DNA of 64,000 bases. It comes from Kaistia geumhonensis. GTDB lineage: Bacteria > Pseudomonadota > Alphaproteobacteria > Rhizobiales > Kaistiaceae. Within the stretch, counting starts at the first letter, position 1. Every line of letters starts with the position of its first letter. The notes beneath the pieces were generated by a model, which searched no databases, was not told the origin of the DNA, and worked only from the letters and a program-made list of their open reading frames with translations. Below are positions 45,281 to 54,360 of the stretch, piece by piece. The stretch lies in contig NZ_JAUSWJ010000001.1 of assembly GCF_030815145.1 (NCBI RefSeq), positions 2,480,001-2,544,000 on the forward strand, written 5' to 3'. The position numbers and the translations under genes are program-made.

Positions 45281-45553
45281 ATGCTCTCCTCTTGACACCA
45301 ACTGTTCCGATCGCGGGCTCACTCAGCCACCCGCAGGCCGCATTGGCCGCACTACAAGCACAAGCGCCCTAATTGGCACTTCGAATGCTCGTATCTGGGC
45401 GGCAGGGATTGCTTGAAGTTCTGATTATGTTCAACCCGATCAGGCAACCTCGAGTCGAGTCCGAGCCGCTGACTTCGCGCGATCTTGACGGCCGTGGGAC
45501 GGTTACTCCGCCAGATGAGTAGAGGCAGTGCAAGCCATCATGGACTTGCCAGC

Positions 45554-45757
45554 ATGAAACGCCCCAATCCATTGCCACCCGACCAGATGACCGCTGCCGA
45601 ACGCCGCACCGAACTGTGCGCCTTGCTCGCTATCGGGCTGGTCCGGCTTACGCAGCGCGGCCGGGGCGAACCTTCTGACAGAAACGGAGAAATTCGCCTA
45701 CACTATCGAGCCGACCGATGCCGTCATGCACCCCCGAACCCAACGGAGACCGCATGA
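45554..45757 (+). CDS. Small protein of the DUF2924/recombinase module
   Basis: 67 residues from 45554 (MKRPNPLPPDQMTAAERRTEL). The LCALLAIGLVRL helix and the C-terminal LHYRADRCRHA recur in short genes preceding DUF2924-recombinase pairs in Alphaproteobacteria. The stop overlaps the DUF2924 start as ATGA. Function unknown. Confidence 0.72.
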   Translation: MKRPNPLPPDQMTAAERRTELCALLAIGLVRLTQRGRGEPSDRNGEIRLHYRADRCRHAPPNPTETA

Positions 45758-46209
45758 CGACGCACGACCCCATCCCCGCGCGCTTGGCCGCGCTGAAGAC
45801 CACGCCAACACCAGATCTGAAGAAGCAGTGGCGCGACCTGTTCGACAGCGAGCCGCCGCTGTTCAACCGCCGTTACCTTGAATCCCGCCTTGCCTACCGC
45901 ATCCAGGAACTCGCCTATGGCGGGCTGAAACCCGAGACCGTCCGGCGGCTGGAACGGCTGGGCGAGGAACTGGACGGCGGCGACAAGAAGAAGCGCGGCA
46001 TCCGCCTCGACCGCGACCGTCCCATCACCGGCACCCGGCTACTGCGCGAATGGCAGGGCGTCGAGTATATCGTGACCGTCACCGCCGAAGGCTTTGAGTG
46101 GCAGGGGCGGCCATACAAGTCGCTGTCTGCCATCGCGTGCGCCATCACCGGCACCCGCTGGAACGGCTGGGTGTTCTTCGGCCTCAAGAACCACAGGGGG
46201 CGGACATGA
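45754..46209 (+). CDS. DUF2924 domain protein
   Basis: 151 residues. The family pattern is clear: LKKQWRDLFDSEPPLFNRRYLESRLAYRIQELAYGGL, then GTRLLREWQGVEYIVTV, FEWQGRPYKSLSAIA and ITGTRWNGWVFFGL. DUF2924 proteins nearly always accompany a serine recombinase gene, as here (ATGA overlap), and may be accessory DNA-binding or directionality factors; their activity is not established to my knowledge. Confidence 0.9.
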   Translation: MTTHDPIPARLAALKTTPTPDLKKQWRDLFDSEPPLFNRRYLESRLAYRIQELAYGGLKPETVRRLERLGEELDGGDKKKRGIRLDRDRPITGTRLLREWQGVEYIVTVTAEGFEWQGRPYKSLSAIACAITGTRWNGWVFFGLKNHRGRT

Positions 46210-47516
46210 CGAAGTCCGTCGTCCGCAAGCTCCGCTGCGCGGTCTACACCCGGAAATCCTCCGAGGAAGGTCTCGAACAGGAGTTCAACAGCCTCCACGC
46301 CCAACGCGAGGCCTGCGAAGCATTCATCGCCAGCCAGCGGTCCGAGGGCTGGGTGCTCGTCCGCGATCAGTACGACGACGGCGGCATCTCGGGCGGCACG
46401 TTGGAACGCCCCGGCCTGAAGCGGTTGATGGCCGACATCGAGGACGGGCTGGTCGATGTGGTGGTGGTCTACAAGATCGACCGCCTCAGCCGCTCGCTGG
46501 CCGACTTCGCCAAACTGGTCGAGGTGTTCGACCGGAACGGCGTGACCTTCGTCTCGGTCACACAGTCGTTCAACACCACCACGTCCATGGGGCGGTTGAC
46601 GCTGAACATTTTGCTCTCGTTCGCCCAATTCGAACGGGAGGTGACGGCCGAGCGAATCCGCGACAAGGTCGCCGCCAGTCGGAAGAAGGGGATGTGGATG
46701 GGCGGTGTGCCGCCCTTCGGCTACCGAGTGGAAAACCGGAAGCTGCTTGTTGACGAGACCACCGCTGCGCATGTGCGCTGGATCTTCGACCGCTTCATCG
46801 AGATCGGATCCTGCACGCTGCTGGCCCGCGAGGTCGGCACGCGAGGCCTCGGAACGCCGCGCGGCAACCAGATCGACAAGAAGTACCTCTACCGGATGCT
46901 TTCGAACCGCGCCTACCTCGGCGAGGCGGTGCACAAGGGCGACAGCTACCCCGGCGAACACGAAGCCATCATCGACCGCGAGACATGGGACCGCGTCCAC
47001 GCCATCCTGCAGGAAAGCCCGCGCAAGCGCGCCGCGCGCACCCGCGCCGAAACACCCGCGCTGCTGAAGGGGCTGCTGTTTGGGCCCGATGGCGCAGCCT
47101 TCTCGCCGACCCACACCCGCAAGGGCGGGCGTTTGTACCGCTACTATGTCAGCCAGACGGTGCTGAAGCATGGAGCTGGGGCGTGTCCGGTTGGTCGCGT
47201 GCCCGCAGGCGAGATTGAGGTCGCCGTCATCGACCAGCTGCGCGCCGTGTTCCGCCAGCCGGAAATCGTCGCGGGGACATGGAAGGCGGCGCGCGTCCAC
47301 GCCGACGGCATCACCGAGGCCGACGCCAGTGCGGCCCTCCAGAAGCTCGATCCGCTGTGGGACGAACTGTTCCCCGCTGAGCAGGCGCGCATTGTGGCGC
47401 TGCTGGTCGAGCGTGTGGACATTGGCCCGGAAGGGCTCAGCTTCCGGCTCCGGATGGACGGCCTTGGAGGGCTCGCACGCGAGATGCTGGCCGGCGATAT
47501 CGAGGCCGCAGCATGA
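46206..47516 (+). CDS. Large serine recombinase (recombinase family protein)
   Basis: 436 residues. Resolvase N-terminal domain with YTRKSS (probable nucleophile S18), VVYKIDRLSRSLADF and FAQFEREVTAERIRDK; then the recombinase domain (GVPPFGYRV, LLSNRAYLGEAVHKG-like segment) and a zinc-ribbon-like part (KGLLFGPDGAAF, YRYYVSQ) whose cysteines are largely missing (only ACPVGR). It would catalyse integration, excision or inversion. It is the only recombinase visible in the island. Rightward operon with DUF2924 and a HTH protein. Confidence 0.92.
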   Translation: MTKSVVRKLRCAVYTRKSSEEGLEQEFNSLHAQREACEAFIASQRSEGWVLVRDQYDDGGISGGTLERPGLKRLMADIEDGLVDVVVVYKIDRLSRSLADFAKLVEVFDRNGVTFVSVTQSFNTTTSMGRLTLNILLSFAQFEREVTAERIRDKVAASRKKGMWMGGVPPFGYRVENRKLLVDETTAAHVRWIFDRFIEIGSCTLLAREVGTRGLGTPRGNQIDKKYLYRMLSNRAYLGEAVHKGDSYPGEHEAIIDRETWDRVHAILQESPRKRAARTRAETPALLKGLLFGPDGAAFSPTHTRKGGRLYRYYVSQTVLKHGAGACPVGRVPAGEIEVAVIDQLRAVFRQPEIVAGTWKAARVHADGITEADASAALQKLDPLWDELFPAEQARIVALLVERVDIGPEGLSFRLRMDGLGGLAREMLAGDIEAAA

Positions 47517-47896
47517 CACGCGGCGCGCCCATCCCCGACATCGTGACGCTCCACGTGCCGTTCCGGATCGTTAAGCGTGGCGGGCGGAAGGAGATGCAGA
47601 TGCCGGAAGGCGCCACGCAACCGCGGCGGGCAGACGGCACGCTCGTCAAAGCTCTGGCCCGCGCGTTCCGCTGGAAGAAGATGCTGGAATCGGGCGAGTT
47701 CGCCACCATCGCTGAGCTGGCCGAGCGAGAGGGGATCGCGACGTCCTATATGACCCGCATCCTGCGCCTGACACTGCTCTCGCCCGACATCGTGGAAGCG
47801 ATAGTTTGCGGCACGCAGGGGCGGGATGTGTCGCTGGAACGGGCGCTGAAGCCTTTCCCCTTGGAATGGCGGGAACAGCAGGATCAACTAGGATGA
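47513..47896 (+). CDS. HTH protein of the recombinase module
   Basis: 127 residues, MTRGAPIPDIVTLHVPFRI. A basic N-terminus is followed by a helix-turn-helix (FATIAELAEREGIATSYMTRIL) and VEAIVCGTQGRDVSLERAL. Overlaps the recombinase stop by 4 bp. A conserved member of the recombinase-DUF2924 cluster; a recombination directionality role is possible but not shown. Confidence 0.8.
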   Translation: MTRGAPIPDIVTLHVPFRIVKRGGRKEMQMPEGATQPRRADGTLVKALARAFRWKKMLESGEFATIAELAEREGIATSYMTRILRLTLLSPDIVEAIVCGTQGRDVSLERALKPFPLEWREQQDQLG

Positions 47897-48002
47897 GGAG
47901 TTGGCTTCGTATGGCTGATGAACGATGCCTTCGTTCGAAGGCATGTTGCACTCAGGGTTTGATCATGGGAGGGCAATCAAGGATCGACAAGATGGACATG
48001 TT

Positions 48003-48036
48003 GGTGCAATCTGGTGCAAACAGGTGCGGTGTGGTC
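48003..48036 (+). promoter_or_regulatory. 10-bp-period GGTGC direct repeats, likely operator
   Basis: GGTGC occurs at 48003, 48013 and 48023, with a partial copy (GGTC) at 48033. The exact 10-bp period, one helical turn and not a multiple of three, points to a protein-binding array rather than coding constraint. It lies at the start of a ribbon-helix-helix gene and just before the restriction-modification operon. RHH proteins commonly bind such tandem repeats cooperatively. Confidence 0.5.
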
Positions 48037-48216
48037 ATGTCCAGTACAAAGAAGCGTTTGACCATCTCGCTCGAGTTGGAAGACTACGATGCCCTGCGCG
48101 CCTTGGCTGAGGGCCACCGTCCGCCTCTATCTTTGCAGTACATATTGAGTGTCGCGGTTAAGGACTTGCTGGAGAAGCACGCTGCGCGCCAACTCGCTCT
48201 TCCCTTGGATAAATGA
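48037..48216 (+). CDS. Small RHH-like protein, possible controller of the R-M operon
   Basis: 59 residues from 48037 (MSSTKKRLTISLELEDYDAL). The TISLELEDYDALRALAEG strand-helix and following LSLQYILSVAVKDLLEKH helix fit a CopG-type ribbon-helix-helix. In-frame ATGs at 47965, 47992 and 47998 are possible; 47992 has a better upstream AGGA, in which case the repeats are inside the gene. It ends 3 bp before the methyltransferase gene. By position it could be the controller protein of the R-M system. Confidence 0.65.
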   Translation: MSSTKKRLTISLELEDYDALRALAEGHRPPLSLQYILSVAVKDLLEKHAARQLALPLDK

Positions 48217-48219
48217 GCC

Positions 48220-49575
48220 ATGGGAAACTTGAAATTTGTCGATCTCTTCGCGGGCTTGGGTGGTTTCCATCAAGCGCTTGAGCGTCTTGGACACACCTGT
48301 GTATTTGCCTCAGAACTCAATAGCGGGCTAGCCGACCTCTACGAAAAGAACTTTGGCATTCGTCCGCACGGCGATATCCGTGAAGCGATTGGTGATGTGC
48401 CGCCCCACGACATCCTATGTGCTGGGTTCCCGTGTCAGCCGTTTTCCAAAGCTGGTGAGCAACTTGGTTTTGATTGCCCGCAGTGGGGTGATTTGTTCAA
48501 TTACGTTCTTGAAATATTAGACAAGCACAAGCCTTCCTATCTGCTCATTGAAAATGTGCCTAATCTTTTGCGGCATGACAGCGGGAAGACATGGCAAAAA
48601 ATCAAGGTGAGGCTCGAAGAGCTAGGATATGAAGTCGACAAAAAAAAGCTCTCACCGTTCATGTTTGGCGTGCCTCAAGTAAGAGAGCGAGCAATCATCG
48701 TTGGATCCAGGACAGGACTCAGGCATTTTTCATGGCCTGAGCCGACCCACCAACTTGACCAAGTCTCGATTAAGAGCGTTCTCGACGAGAATCCAAAAGA
48801 TGCTCGACCGCTTGGCCCTCGCTTCATTCAATATCTTGAAACGTGGCAATCGCTCATTGATGCTCTACCGAGCGATGAACAACTGCCATCATTCCCGATA
48901 TGGGCAATGGAGTTCGGCGCAACATACCCTTATCTCGATAGAACGCCTCATGCTGTCGGGCTCGCCCGACTTGGCGAATTAACGGGGGCGCTCGGTCACT
49001 CGCTTAAAGGCTTGAAAAACGAGACTGTGAAGGCGGCACTCCCCTCCTATGCACGAGATCAGGTTCTCAATTTTCCGGACTGGAAGAAGAACTTCATCCG
49101 GCAGAACAGGGACTTCTACGTCCGCCACAAAGCCATTATTGACCCCTGGCTTCCGAGGATCATGGACTTCGCACCTAGCTTTCAAAAGCTAGAGTGGAAC
49201 TGGAAAGGCGGACCGCGCGACCTTTGGCAGTCGGTCATCCAGTTTAGGGCGTCGGGTATTCGAGCAAAGCGACCCACAGCTGCACCTTCCCTTGTTGCCC
49301 TAACGACAAGTCAGGTTCCCGTGATTCCTTGGGAGCGCCGGTACATGACGATGCGCGAATGCGCTCGGCTTCAGAGCATGGGGCAGCTAAAGCATCTCCC
49401 TGAAAACCAGGCTGCCGCGCACAAGGCACTTGGCAACGCCGTGAATGTCGATGTCATTGCTGCGGTTGCAAAGGCTTTGCTTCCTGGGCCAAGCCTCCAA
49501 AGTTCACAGGAGCCGCCTCTTGGCGGAAAAGTCCAAGACGAGAAGACTGCTAGGGAACTAGTGTCGGCGGCCTAG
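48220..49575 (+). CDS. DNA (cytosine-5) methyltransferase of the MutL-Z1 R-M operon
   Basis: 451 residues. Motif I FVDLFAGLGGF (6-16), motif IV GFPCQPFSKAG with catalytic C72, motif VI LIENV (109-113), motif VIII QVRERAIIVG (153-162), a target-recognition region of about 200 residues, and motif X ALGNAVNVDV near 405. It should methylate the host at the recognition site to block the linked nuclease. Much more A/T-rich than the phage and host genes, so transferred separately. First of four consecutive co-oriented genes. Confidence 0.93.
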   Translation: MGNLKFVDLFAGLGGFHQALERLGHTCVFASELNSGLADLYEKNFGIRPHGDIREAIGDVPPHDILCAGFPCQPFSKAGEQLGFDCPQWGDLFNYVLEILDKHKPSYLLIENVPNLLRHDSGKTWQKIKVRLEELGYEVDKKKLSPFMFGVPQVRERAIIVGSRTGLRHFSWPEPTHQLDQVSIKSVLDENPKDARPLGPRFIQYLETWQSLIDALPSDEQLPSFPIWAMEFGATYPYLDRTPHAVGLARLGELTGALGHSLKGLKNETVKAALPSYARDQVLNFPDWKKNFIRQNRDFYVRHKAIIDPWLPRIMDFAPSFQKLEWNWKGGPRDLWQSVIQFRASGIRAKRPTAAPSLVALTTSQVPVIPWERRYMTMRECARLQSMGQLKHLPENQAAAHKALGNAVNVDVIAAVAKALLPGPSLQSSQEPPLGGKVQDEKTARELVSAA

Positions 49576-49607
49576 GCGCCTGCGTTAGGTTAAGAGGAGG
49601 CCGCCAT

Positions 49608-51140
49608 TTGTCGGTGACTACAGTCGATATTCGGCCCGGCGTGAGTGTTCTCGCGGTTCTCCGCTACTTGAACTACAAGCCATGGTTTGCGTTGGCCGAA
49701 TTCGTAGACAATGCAATCCAAAGCTACCTCTCTAACCGTGAGCGACTGGAACTGGCTGACGGCGGCTCCAAGCGATTGCGGGTTTCCATCGAGATCGATT
49801 CCGCGCCACCTGGCCGGATCACGATACGAGACAACGCGGCGGGCATCGCCGGATCGGAGTTTCCGCGGGCATTTCGTCCCGCCGTCGTGCCGCTGGATGC
49901 ATCGGGCCTGAGCGAGTTCGGCATGGGCATGAAGAGTGCGGCATGCTGGTTCTCTAGCCATTGGCGCGTACGGACGAAGGCCGTCGGTGAAACCGTAGAG
50001 CGCACTGTCAAGTTCGATATTGCCCGGATCGTCAATGACGACATCGAGGAACTCGACATCCATGAAGCGCCTGCAGCGCCGGACGCCCACTACACCGAGA
50101 TCGTGCTGGAGGGCCTTCACCATATTCCGGTGAAAAGGACCATCGGAAAGATCAGAGAACACCTTACCGATATCTACCGCGTATTCGTCAGAAACGGCAC
50201 TCTCGAGCTGCGCTTCAACGGCGACCCGTGCGTCTATGAACCGCCTAACATCCTTGTTGCTCCCTACGCTCGAGAAGAAGGCGGCAAGCCCAGAATGTGG
50301 ACGAAGGAAATTTCGTTCGACCTCGGACAGGGGCAGACAGTGAAGGGATTTGCGGCCCTTCGCGACCCTGGAAGTCACGCTCGTTCGGGTTTCGCCCTTT
50401 TCCGTCGTGGTAGGCTTATCCAAGGAAGTGGCGAGGATGGCTACCGCCCCCACCACATCTTCCAGCTCCCAGGAAGCTTCCGCCATCTGCGCCTATTCGG
50501 GGAATTGGAACTCGATGGGTTCGAGGTGAGCCATACAAAGGACGGGTTTCGTTGGAATGACGACGACGAGCAGCCTTTTCTCGATCTGCTCCGAGAGCAC
50601 CTAGACAGCGCTGATCTGCCTCTTCTTAAGCAGGCCGACAGCTATCAGGCACGGGCGGCAAAAGCTGACCGCGCAGCCGCCGCTAGCAAAGCGCTGGATC
50701 GGACCACAAAGGTTATCGAAGAGTCCATTCCGGATGTGCTCCAACGGGTCTCAGATGCCATACCGGTCGAAACCCGAAAGGAACCGTTGGAGCCGCAGCC
50801 GACGCTAGCTACGCGCGAGTTAACAGTGAAATTCCGAGGGCAAGTCTGGGTCATTCACATCGAGCTTTCCGATGATCCTGCCGAAGGTGATTGGCTTACC
50901 GTGAGTGATCAGCAGTCCTCCGAAGGTGGTGCGGAGAAGCTCGAGATCCGTCTCGCGATGGCTCACCCATTCATGGTTCTATTTGCACAAACGGACCCCA
51001 GTAACATCGAGGCTCTAGTCCGAGTCGGCTCTGCGATCGCCGTTTCGGAAAAACTGGCCCGTCGAGCTGGCGTAAAATTGGCAGGCACCATCCGGCGTAA
51101 CGTAAACGAAATCCTGCGAGAGGCTTTGTCACGAGCATGA
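49608..51140 (+). CDS. MutL/MORC-like GHKL ATPase of the R-M operon
   Basis: 510 residues. GHKL motifs: LAEFVDNAIQS (N-box, E31 and N35), IRDNAAGI (73-80) and SEFGMGMKSAA (102-112). The downstream region is the MutL-type transducer and a C-terminal extension. The start is TTG 49608 after AAGAGGAGG; GTG 49614 is also possible. Prokaryotic MutL homologues linked to R-M genes were described by Iyer, Abhiman and Aravind (2008) as relatives of eukaryotic MORC; this gene has the same neighbours. It probably acts as an ATP-driven clamp or switch for restriction. Confidence 0.9.
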   Translation: MSVTTVDIRPGVSVLAVLRYLNYKPWFALAEFVDNAIQSYLSNRERLELADGGSKRLRVSIEIDSAPPGRITIRDNAAGIAGSEFPRAFRPAVVPLDASGLSEFGMGMKSAACWFSSHWRVRTKAVGETVERTVKFDIARIVNDDIEELDIHEAPAAPDAHYTEIVLEGLHHIPVKRTIGKIREHLTDIYRVFVRNGTLELRFNGDPCVYEPPNILVAPYAREEGGKPRMWTKEISFDLGQGQTVKGFAALRDPGSHARSGFALFRRGRLIQGSGEDGYRPHHIFQLPGSFRHLRLFGELELDGFEVSHTKDGFRWNDDDEQPFLDLLREHLDSADLPLLKQADSYQARAAKADRAAAASKALDRTTKVIEESIPDVLQRVSDAIPVETRKEPLEPQPTLATRELTVKFRGQVWVIHIELSDDPAEGDWLTVSDQQSSEGGAEKLEIRLAMAHPFMVLFAQTDPSNIEALVRVGSAIAVSEKLARRAGVKLAGTIRRNVNEILREALSRA

Positions 51141-53383
51141 CCCAAGACAGTGACGCGACGGCCGCGCACCCGGCACAAGCAATCCCACTTTCCGCATCCC
51201 CGCCAAATCCACAGATGAAGTGGGTGCCCGTCCAGGGAGAGGAGGCAACCAGTGTAGTCCGACGAAGCGGTGTCGACGCGGCATCACAGGCAAGGCTCAT
51301 TGCGGATGCGGCCGAAATTCTTGGTCGTGGTGTGAATCCTCGTGACCCGAACGGTTCAGCAACTGGGCTGGTGGTTGGAAACGTACAGAGCGGCAAGACC
51401 ATGTCGTTCACTACTGTTATCGGGCTTGCGCGTGACAACGGGTTCCCGTTGGTCATCGTTATCGCTGGGACGAAAGTGAATCTTCTCAACCAGTCGCACG
51501 AGCGGCTCGAGAAGGATCTGAACGTCAACGCTGGTGAAGGGCTTCCTTCGTGGAAGATTCAGAAGAACGTCCAGGCCAACGACGCTCACGACGAGCAATC
51601 CATCCGGCAGGCCATCGAAGCATGGCAGAACGATGAACTCGAGGATGATGAACGTCCAACGCTCATCGTGACCGTGCTGAAGCAGCGGCAGCGGCTCGAA
51701 AGCCTTACCAAGCTACTACGTAAGCTGGACCTCAGGCGCGTGCCAGTCCTTGTTGTTGACGACGAGGCCGACCAAGCCAGCCTCAACACGCGTGTCCAGC
51801 AGGGTGGCGAGAGTTCCACCTACACTAGGCTCCGCGAACTTCGTGATGCACTGCCCTGCCACACCTATCTTCAATACACCGCCACGCCGCAGGCGCCTCT
51901 GCTGATTAACATCGCGGACGTCTTGTCCCCTGATTTCCCCAAAGTTCTTGAGCCCGGGGCAGATTACGTCGGTGGCCAAGAGTTTTTCGCTCCTGGTTCT
52001 CCGTACATCAGAGACATCCCGCCGCAGGACATTGCGCCAGGCAACGATCCTCCAGAAAGCATGCTGGAAGCAGTGCGTGTTTTCTTTGTGGGCCTCGCAG
52101 CCAGCCTGATCCGCGATCGGCGACGTCGCTCAATGCTTATCCATCCGTCGCGCTTACGCGCAGACCACAGGCAGGTCGTGCAGTGGGTGTCCGCAGCCAA
52201 GGCCACGTGGCTCGACGCGCTCCGTCAGCCTGAAGCGGACCCCGACAGGATCGAATTGGTCGAGGATTTCCGAGCGGCCTACGACCATCTCGCGACCACG
52301 GACGCGGAACTGCCTTCGTTCGAGGATGTGGTCACAAAGCTGCCACGGGCCCTCCGGCAGACCACAATCATCGAATTCAACACGAATGGTCGTCCGCGAA
52401 CGCCGGAGATCAACTGGCGTGACGCTGAGGGCTGGATTCTGGTCGGTGGGCAAGCTGTCGACAGGGGTTTCACGGTGGACCTTCTGACGGTTACCTACAT
52501 GCCCCGTGGCGTCGGTGTAGGAAACGCTGACACGCTTCAGCAGCGGGCGCGCTTCTTCGGATATAAGCGAAAGTATCTAGGCATCTGCCGTATCTGGCTC
52601 GAAGCAATCACACGGTCGGCATTCGAAGGCTATGTAGAACACGAAAACCTAATGCGGCACGAACTGAAAGTCTTGGAAACGAAGACGGGCGGCCTCAACA
52701 AGTGGCGACGCCGATTCATTCTCGACAACAGCCTCCAACCCTGCCGGCGGAATGTTGTGTCGGACAACTTTTTCAGAGCAACCCGTGCGGGCGGTTGGGC
52801 TCAGCAGAAGGGCGCGCTCATTTCCAAGGACCTGCGCACTTCAAATGCAGAACTCCTCGAAGCCTTTGCTCAGGCGTTCAATTTCGCCGAGGATACCGTG
52901 ACACACCAGTCGATTGAGGACAGCCAAAGGCACTTCGTCGCGCGGGAGGTGCCAATTTCTGCAGTCATCGACATGCTTGCGGAGTACAAATTAGAAGATC
53001 CTCGAGATACCGCTCAGTTTACTGGAATGCTTGTGACGCTGGGAGAAGCTCTACGCCAGGCCCCGGAGACGATGGTTGCAGTCTATCGGATGCGACCCAA
53101 CGCAAGCGGCTCTCGGCGAACTGTCTCCACGTCGGGTACTCTCGAGAAGGGCTTCCAGCAGGGTCCAACCCGTCTTGCAGGCGGCGGCCGAAACTATCCG
53201 GGCGACTCTGCCTTTGCCATGGATGACCGGCCGACCATCCAACTCCATCGGTTCGACCTGTCTTACACAGATCGAGGGCCGATTGAGGCTGCTGCAGTTC
53301 CACTTCTGGCGATCCACATTCCCCCACATCTTGCGAAGGAATGGCTAGTGCAACTGCAAGCCGGTCAGGAAGTCGAAGATTGA
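51137..53383 (+). CDS. Z1-domain SF2-like helicase/ATPase of the R-M operon
   Basis: 748 residues. Walker A GNVQSGKT (81-88) and Walker B LVVDDEADQ (205-213) with the DEAD-like DDEAD box; the Z1 domain follows (EINWRDAEGWILVGGQAVDRGFTVD, then TLQQRARFFGYKRKY, typical motif V/VI-like segments). Z1 proteins occur with MutL-like ATPases, C5-methyltransferases and a PD-(D/E)XK protein, and are thought to move or unwind DNA during restriction. Overlaps the MutL gene by 4 bp. Confidence 0.9.
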   Translation: MTQDSDATAAHPAQAIPLSASPPNPQMKWVPVQGEEATSVVRRSGVDAASQARLIADAAEILGRGVNPRDPNGSATGLVVGNVQSGKTMSFTTVIGLARDNGFPLVIVIAGTKVNLLNQSHERLEKDLNVNAGEGLPSWKIQKNVQANDAHDEQSIRQAIEAWQNDELEDDERPTLIVTVLKQRQRLESLTKLLRKLDLRRVPVLVVDDEADQASLNTRVQQGGESSTYTRLRELRDALPCHTYLQYTATPQAPLLINIADVLSPDFPKVLEPGADYVGGQEFFAPGSPYIRDIPPQDIAPGNDPPESMLEAVRVFFVGLAASLIRDRRRRSMLIHPSRLRADHRQVVQWVSAAKATWLDALRQPEADPDRIELVEDFRAAYDHLATTDAELPSFEDVVTKLPRALRQTTIIEFNTNGRPRTPEINWRDAEGWILVGGQAVDRGFTVDLLTVTYMPRGVGVGNADTLQQRARFFGYKRKYLGICRIWLEAITRSAFEGYVEHENLMRHELKVLETKTGGLNKWRRRFILDNSLQPCRRNVVSDNFFRATRAGGWAQQKGALISKDLRTSNAELLEAFAQAFNFAEDTVTHQSIEDSQRHFVAREVPISAVIDMLAEYKLEDPRDTAQFTGMLVTLGEALRQAPETMVAVYRMRPNASGSRRTVSTSGTLEKGFQQGPTRLAGGGRNYPGDSAFAMDDRPTIQLHRFDLSYTDRGPIEAAAVPLLAIHIPPHLAKEWLVQLQAGQEVED

Positions 53384-54360
53384 TTAGCCAATTGCCTGCT
53401 CTGCTTGAACGGCTTCCTAGGCCAGAACAGGCTGGTACGTTCAGCGTAGTCGCGGCGCCAAAGGAAGCAGCCTACTACGTGGGGCGGGACAACTCCGGCT
53501 ACGCAGCGCTGCTGATCCGGACCATTGGGGCCTCAAGTCGGGTGCCGCTGGTCCTTGCGGGTATCGAGGCGCGCTTCGGCGTCGCCTGTCGCATTGAAGA
53601 GCGCGACCGCGAAGTTCGGACTGAGAATCTGACGGTCATCTCTTGCAGGTCTCAGGAACGTGCCGCCGAGCGCTACTTCCTCACCACGATGGAGTTCCTC
53701 GCTTCGACACTCGGCCCCAACCCCACGGCGGCCGCAGTTGCTGAGGTTGTCGACCGCCTGGTGGACCTTTTTCAGCGTCTCGCCAAAACGCCAAGGAAGA
53801 ACATGGTCGGATTGGCTGGCGAGTTGCTCGTCATCCGGGCCGCCACTGACCCTGCATCAGCTGTCCGCGCCTGGCGCGTAGATCAAGACGAGCGCTATGA
53901 CTTCGCCGCAGGCTCCCTTCGCTTGGACGCAAAGGCTACCACCACGGACCGTCGGGCACATGAGGTCTCTTTTGAGCAGGCAAATCCACCGCCGCATACT
54001 ACAGGGCTTCTATCCTCTTTCGTCGTCCAGCCGGCCGCAGGTGGTTTCTCACTCGCAAAGCTTGTTTCCGATATTGAAGCACGTATCGATCTCCACGACC
54101 TCATACTTAAGCTTCGCACCGTGGTGGCTGACACACTCGGGCGCGATGTACAGTCGGCACTGGGCTGGTCGTTCGACCTAGAACGTGCGACCTCTTCTCT
54201 GCGGATGTACGATATGAGCGTGATCCCAGCCATCAGGCCGCCTCTGCCAGCAGGCGTGTCAGGGGTGCGGTTTCTTGCTGATCTTGCCGGTTGTCGACAA
54301 CTCGGCAAGGCGCGGATCGATGCCCTCGAACCAGCAGAACGGGCGCTGTTGCCGCCATAG
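53341..54360 (+). CDS. PD-(D/E)XK motif protein (DUF4420), probable restriction nuclease
   Basis: 339 residues. Conserved GLAGELLVI (E161), ERYDF (D187) and LRLDAKAT (D196-x-K198) form the E...D...DxK nuclease core of the DUF4420 family. This is the likely cutting subunit of the methyltransferase-MutL-Z1 system. The ATG at 53341 lies 43 bp inside the Z1 gene; a TTG at 53380 overlapping the Z1 stop is an alternative and would remove a Ser/Arg-rich leader. It is the last gene of the operon before the tRNA. Confidence 0.88.
   Translation: MASATASRSGSRRLISQLPALLERLPRPEQAGTFSVVAAPKEAAYYVGRDNSGYAALLIRTIGASSRVPLVLAGIEARFGVACRIEERDREVRTENLTVISCRSQERAAERYFLTTMEFLASTLGPNPTAAAVAEVVDRLVDLFQRLAKTPRKNMVGLAGELLVIRAATDPASAVRAWRVDQDERYDFAAGSLRLDAKATTTDRRAHEVSFEQANPPPHTTGLLSSFVVQPAAGGFSLAKLVSDIEARIDLHDLILKLRTVVADTLGRDVQSALGWSFDLERATSSLRMYDMSVIPAIRPPLPAGVSGVRFLADLAGCRQLGKARIDALEPAERALLPP

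Noticed and set aside
45915-47519. 534-codon minus-strand frame opposite the recombinase
   Set aside because: Shadow of the serine recombinase and DUF2924 genes, whose motifs are unambiguous.
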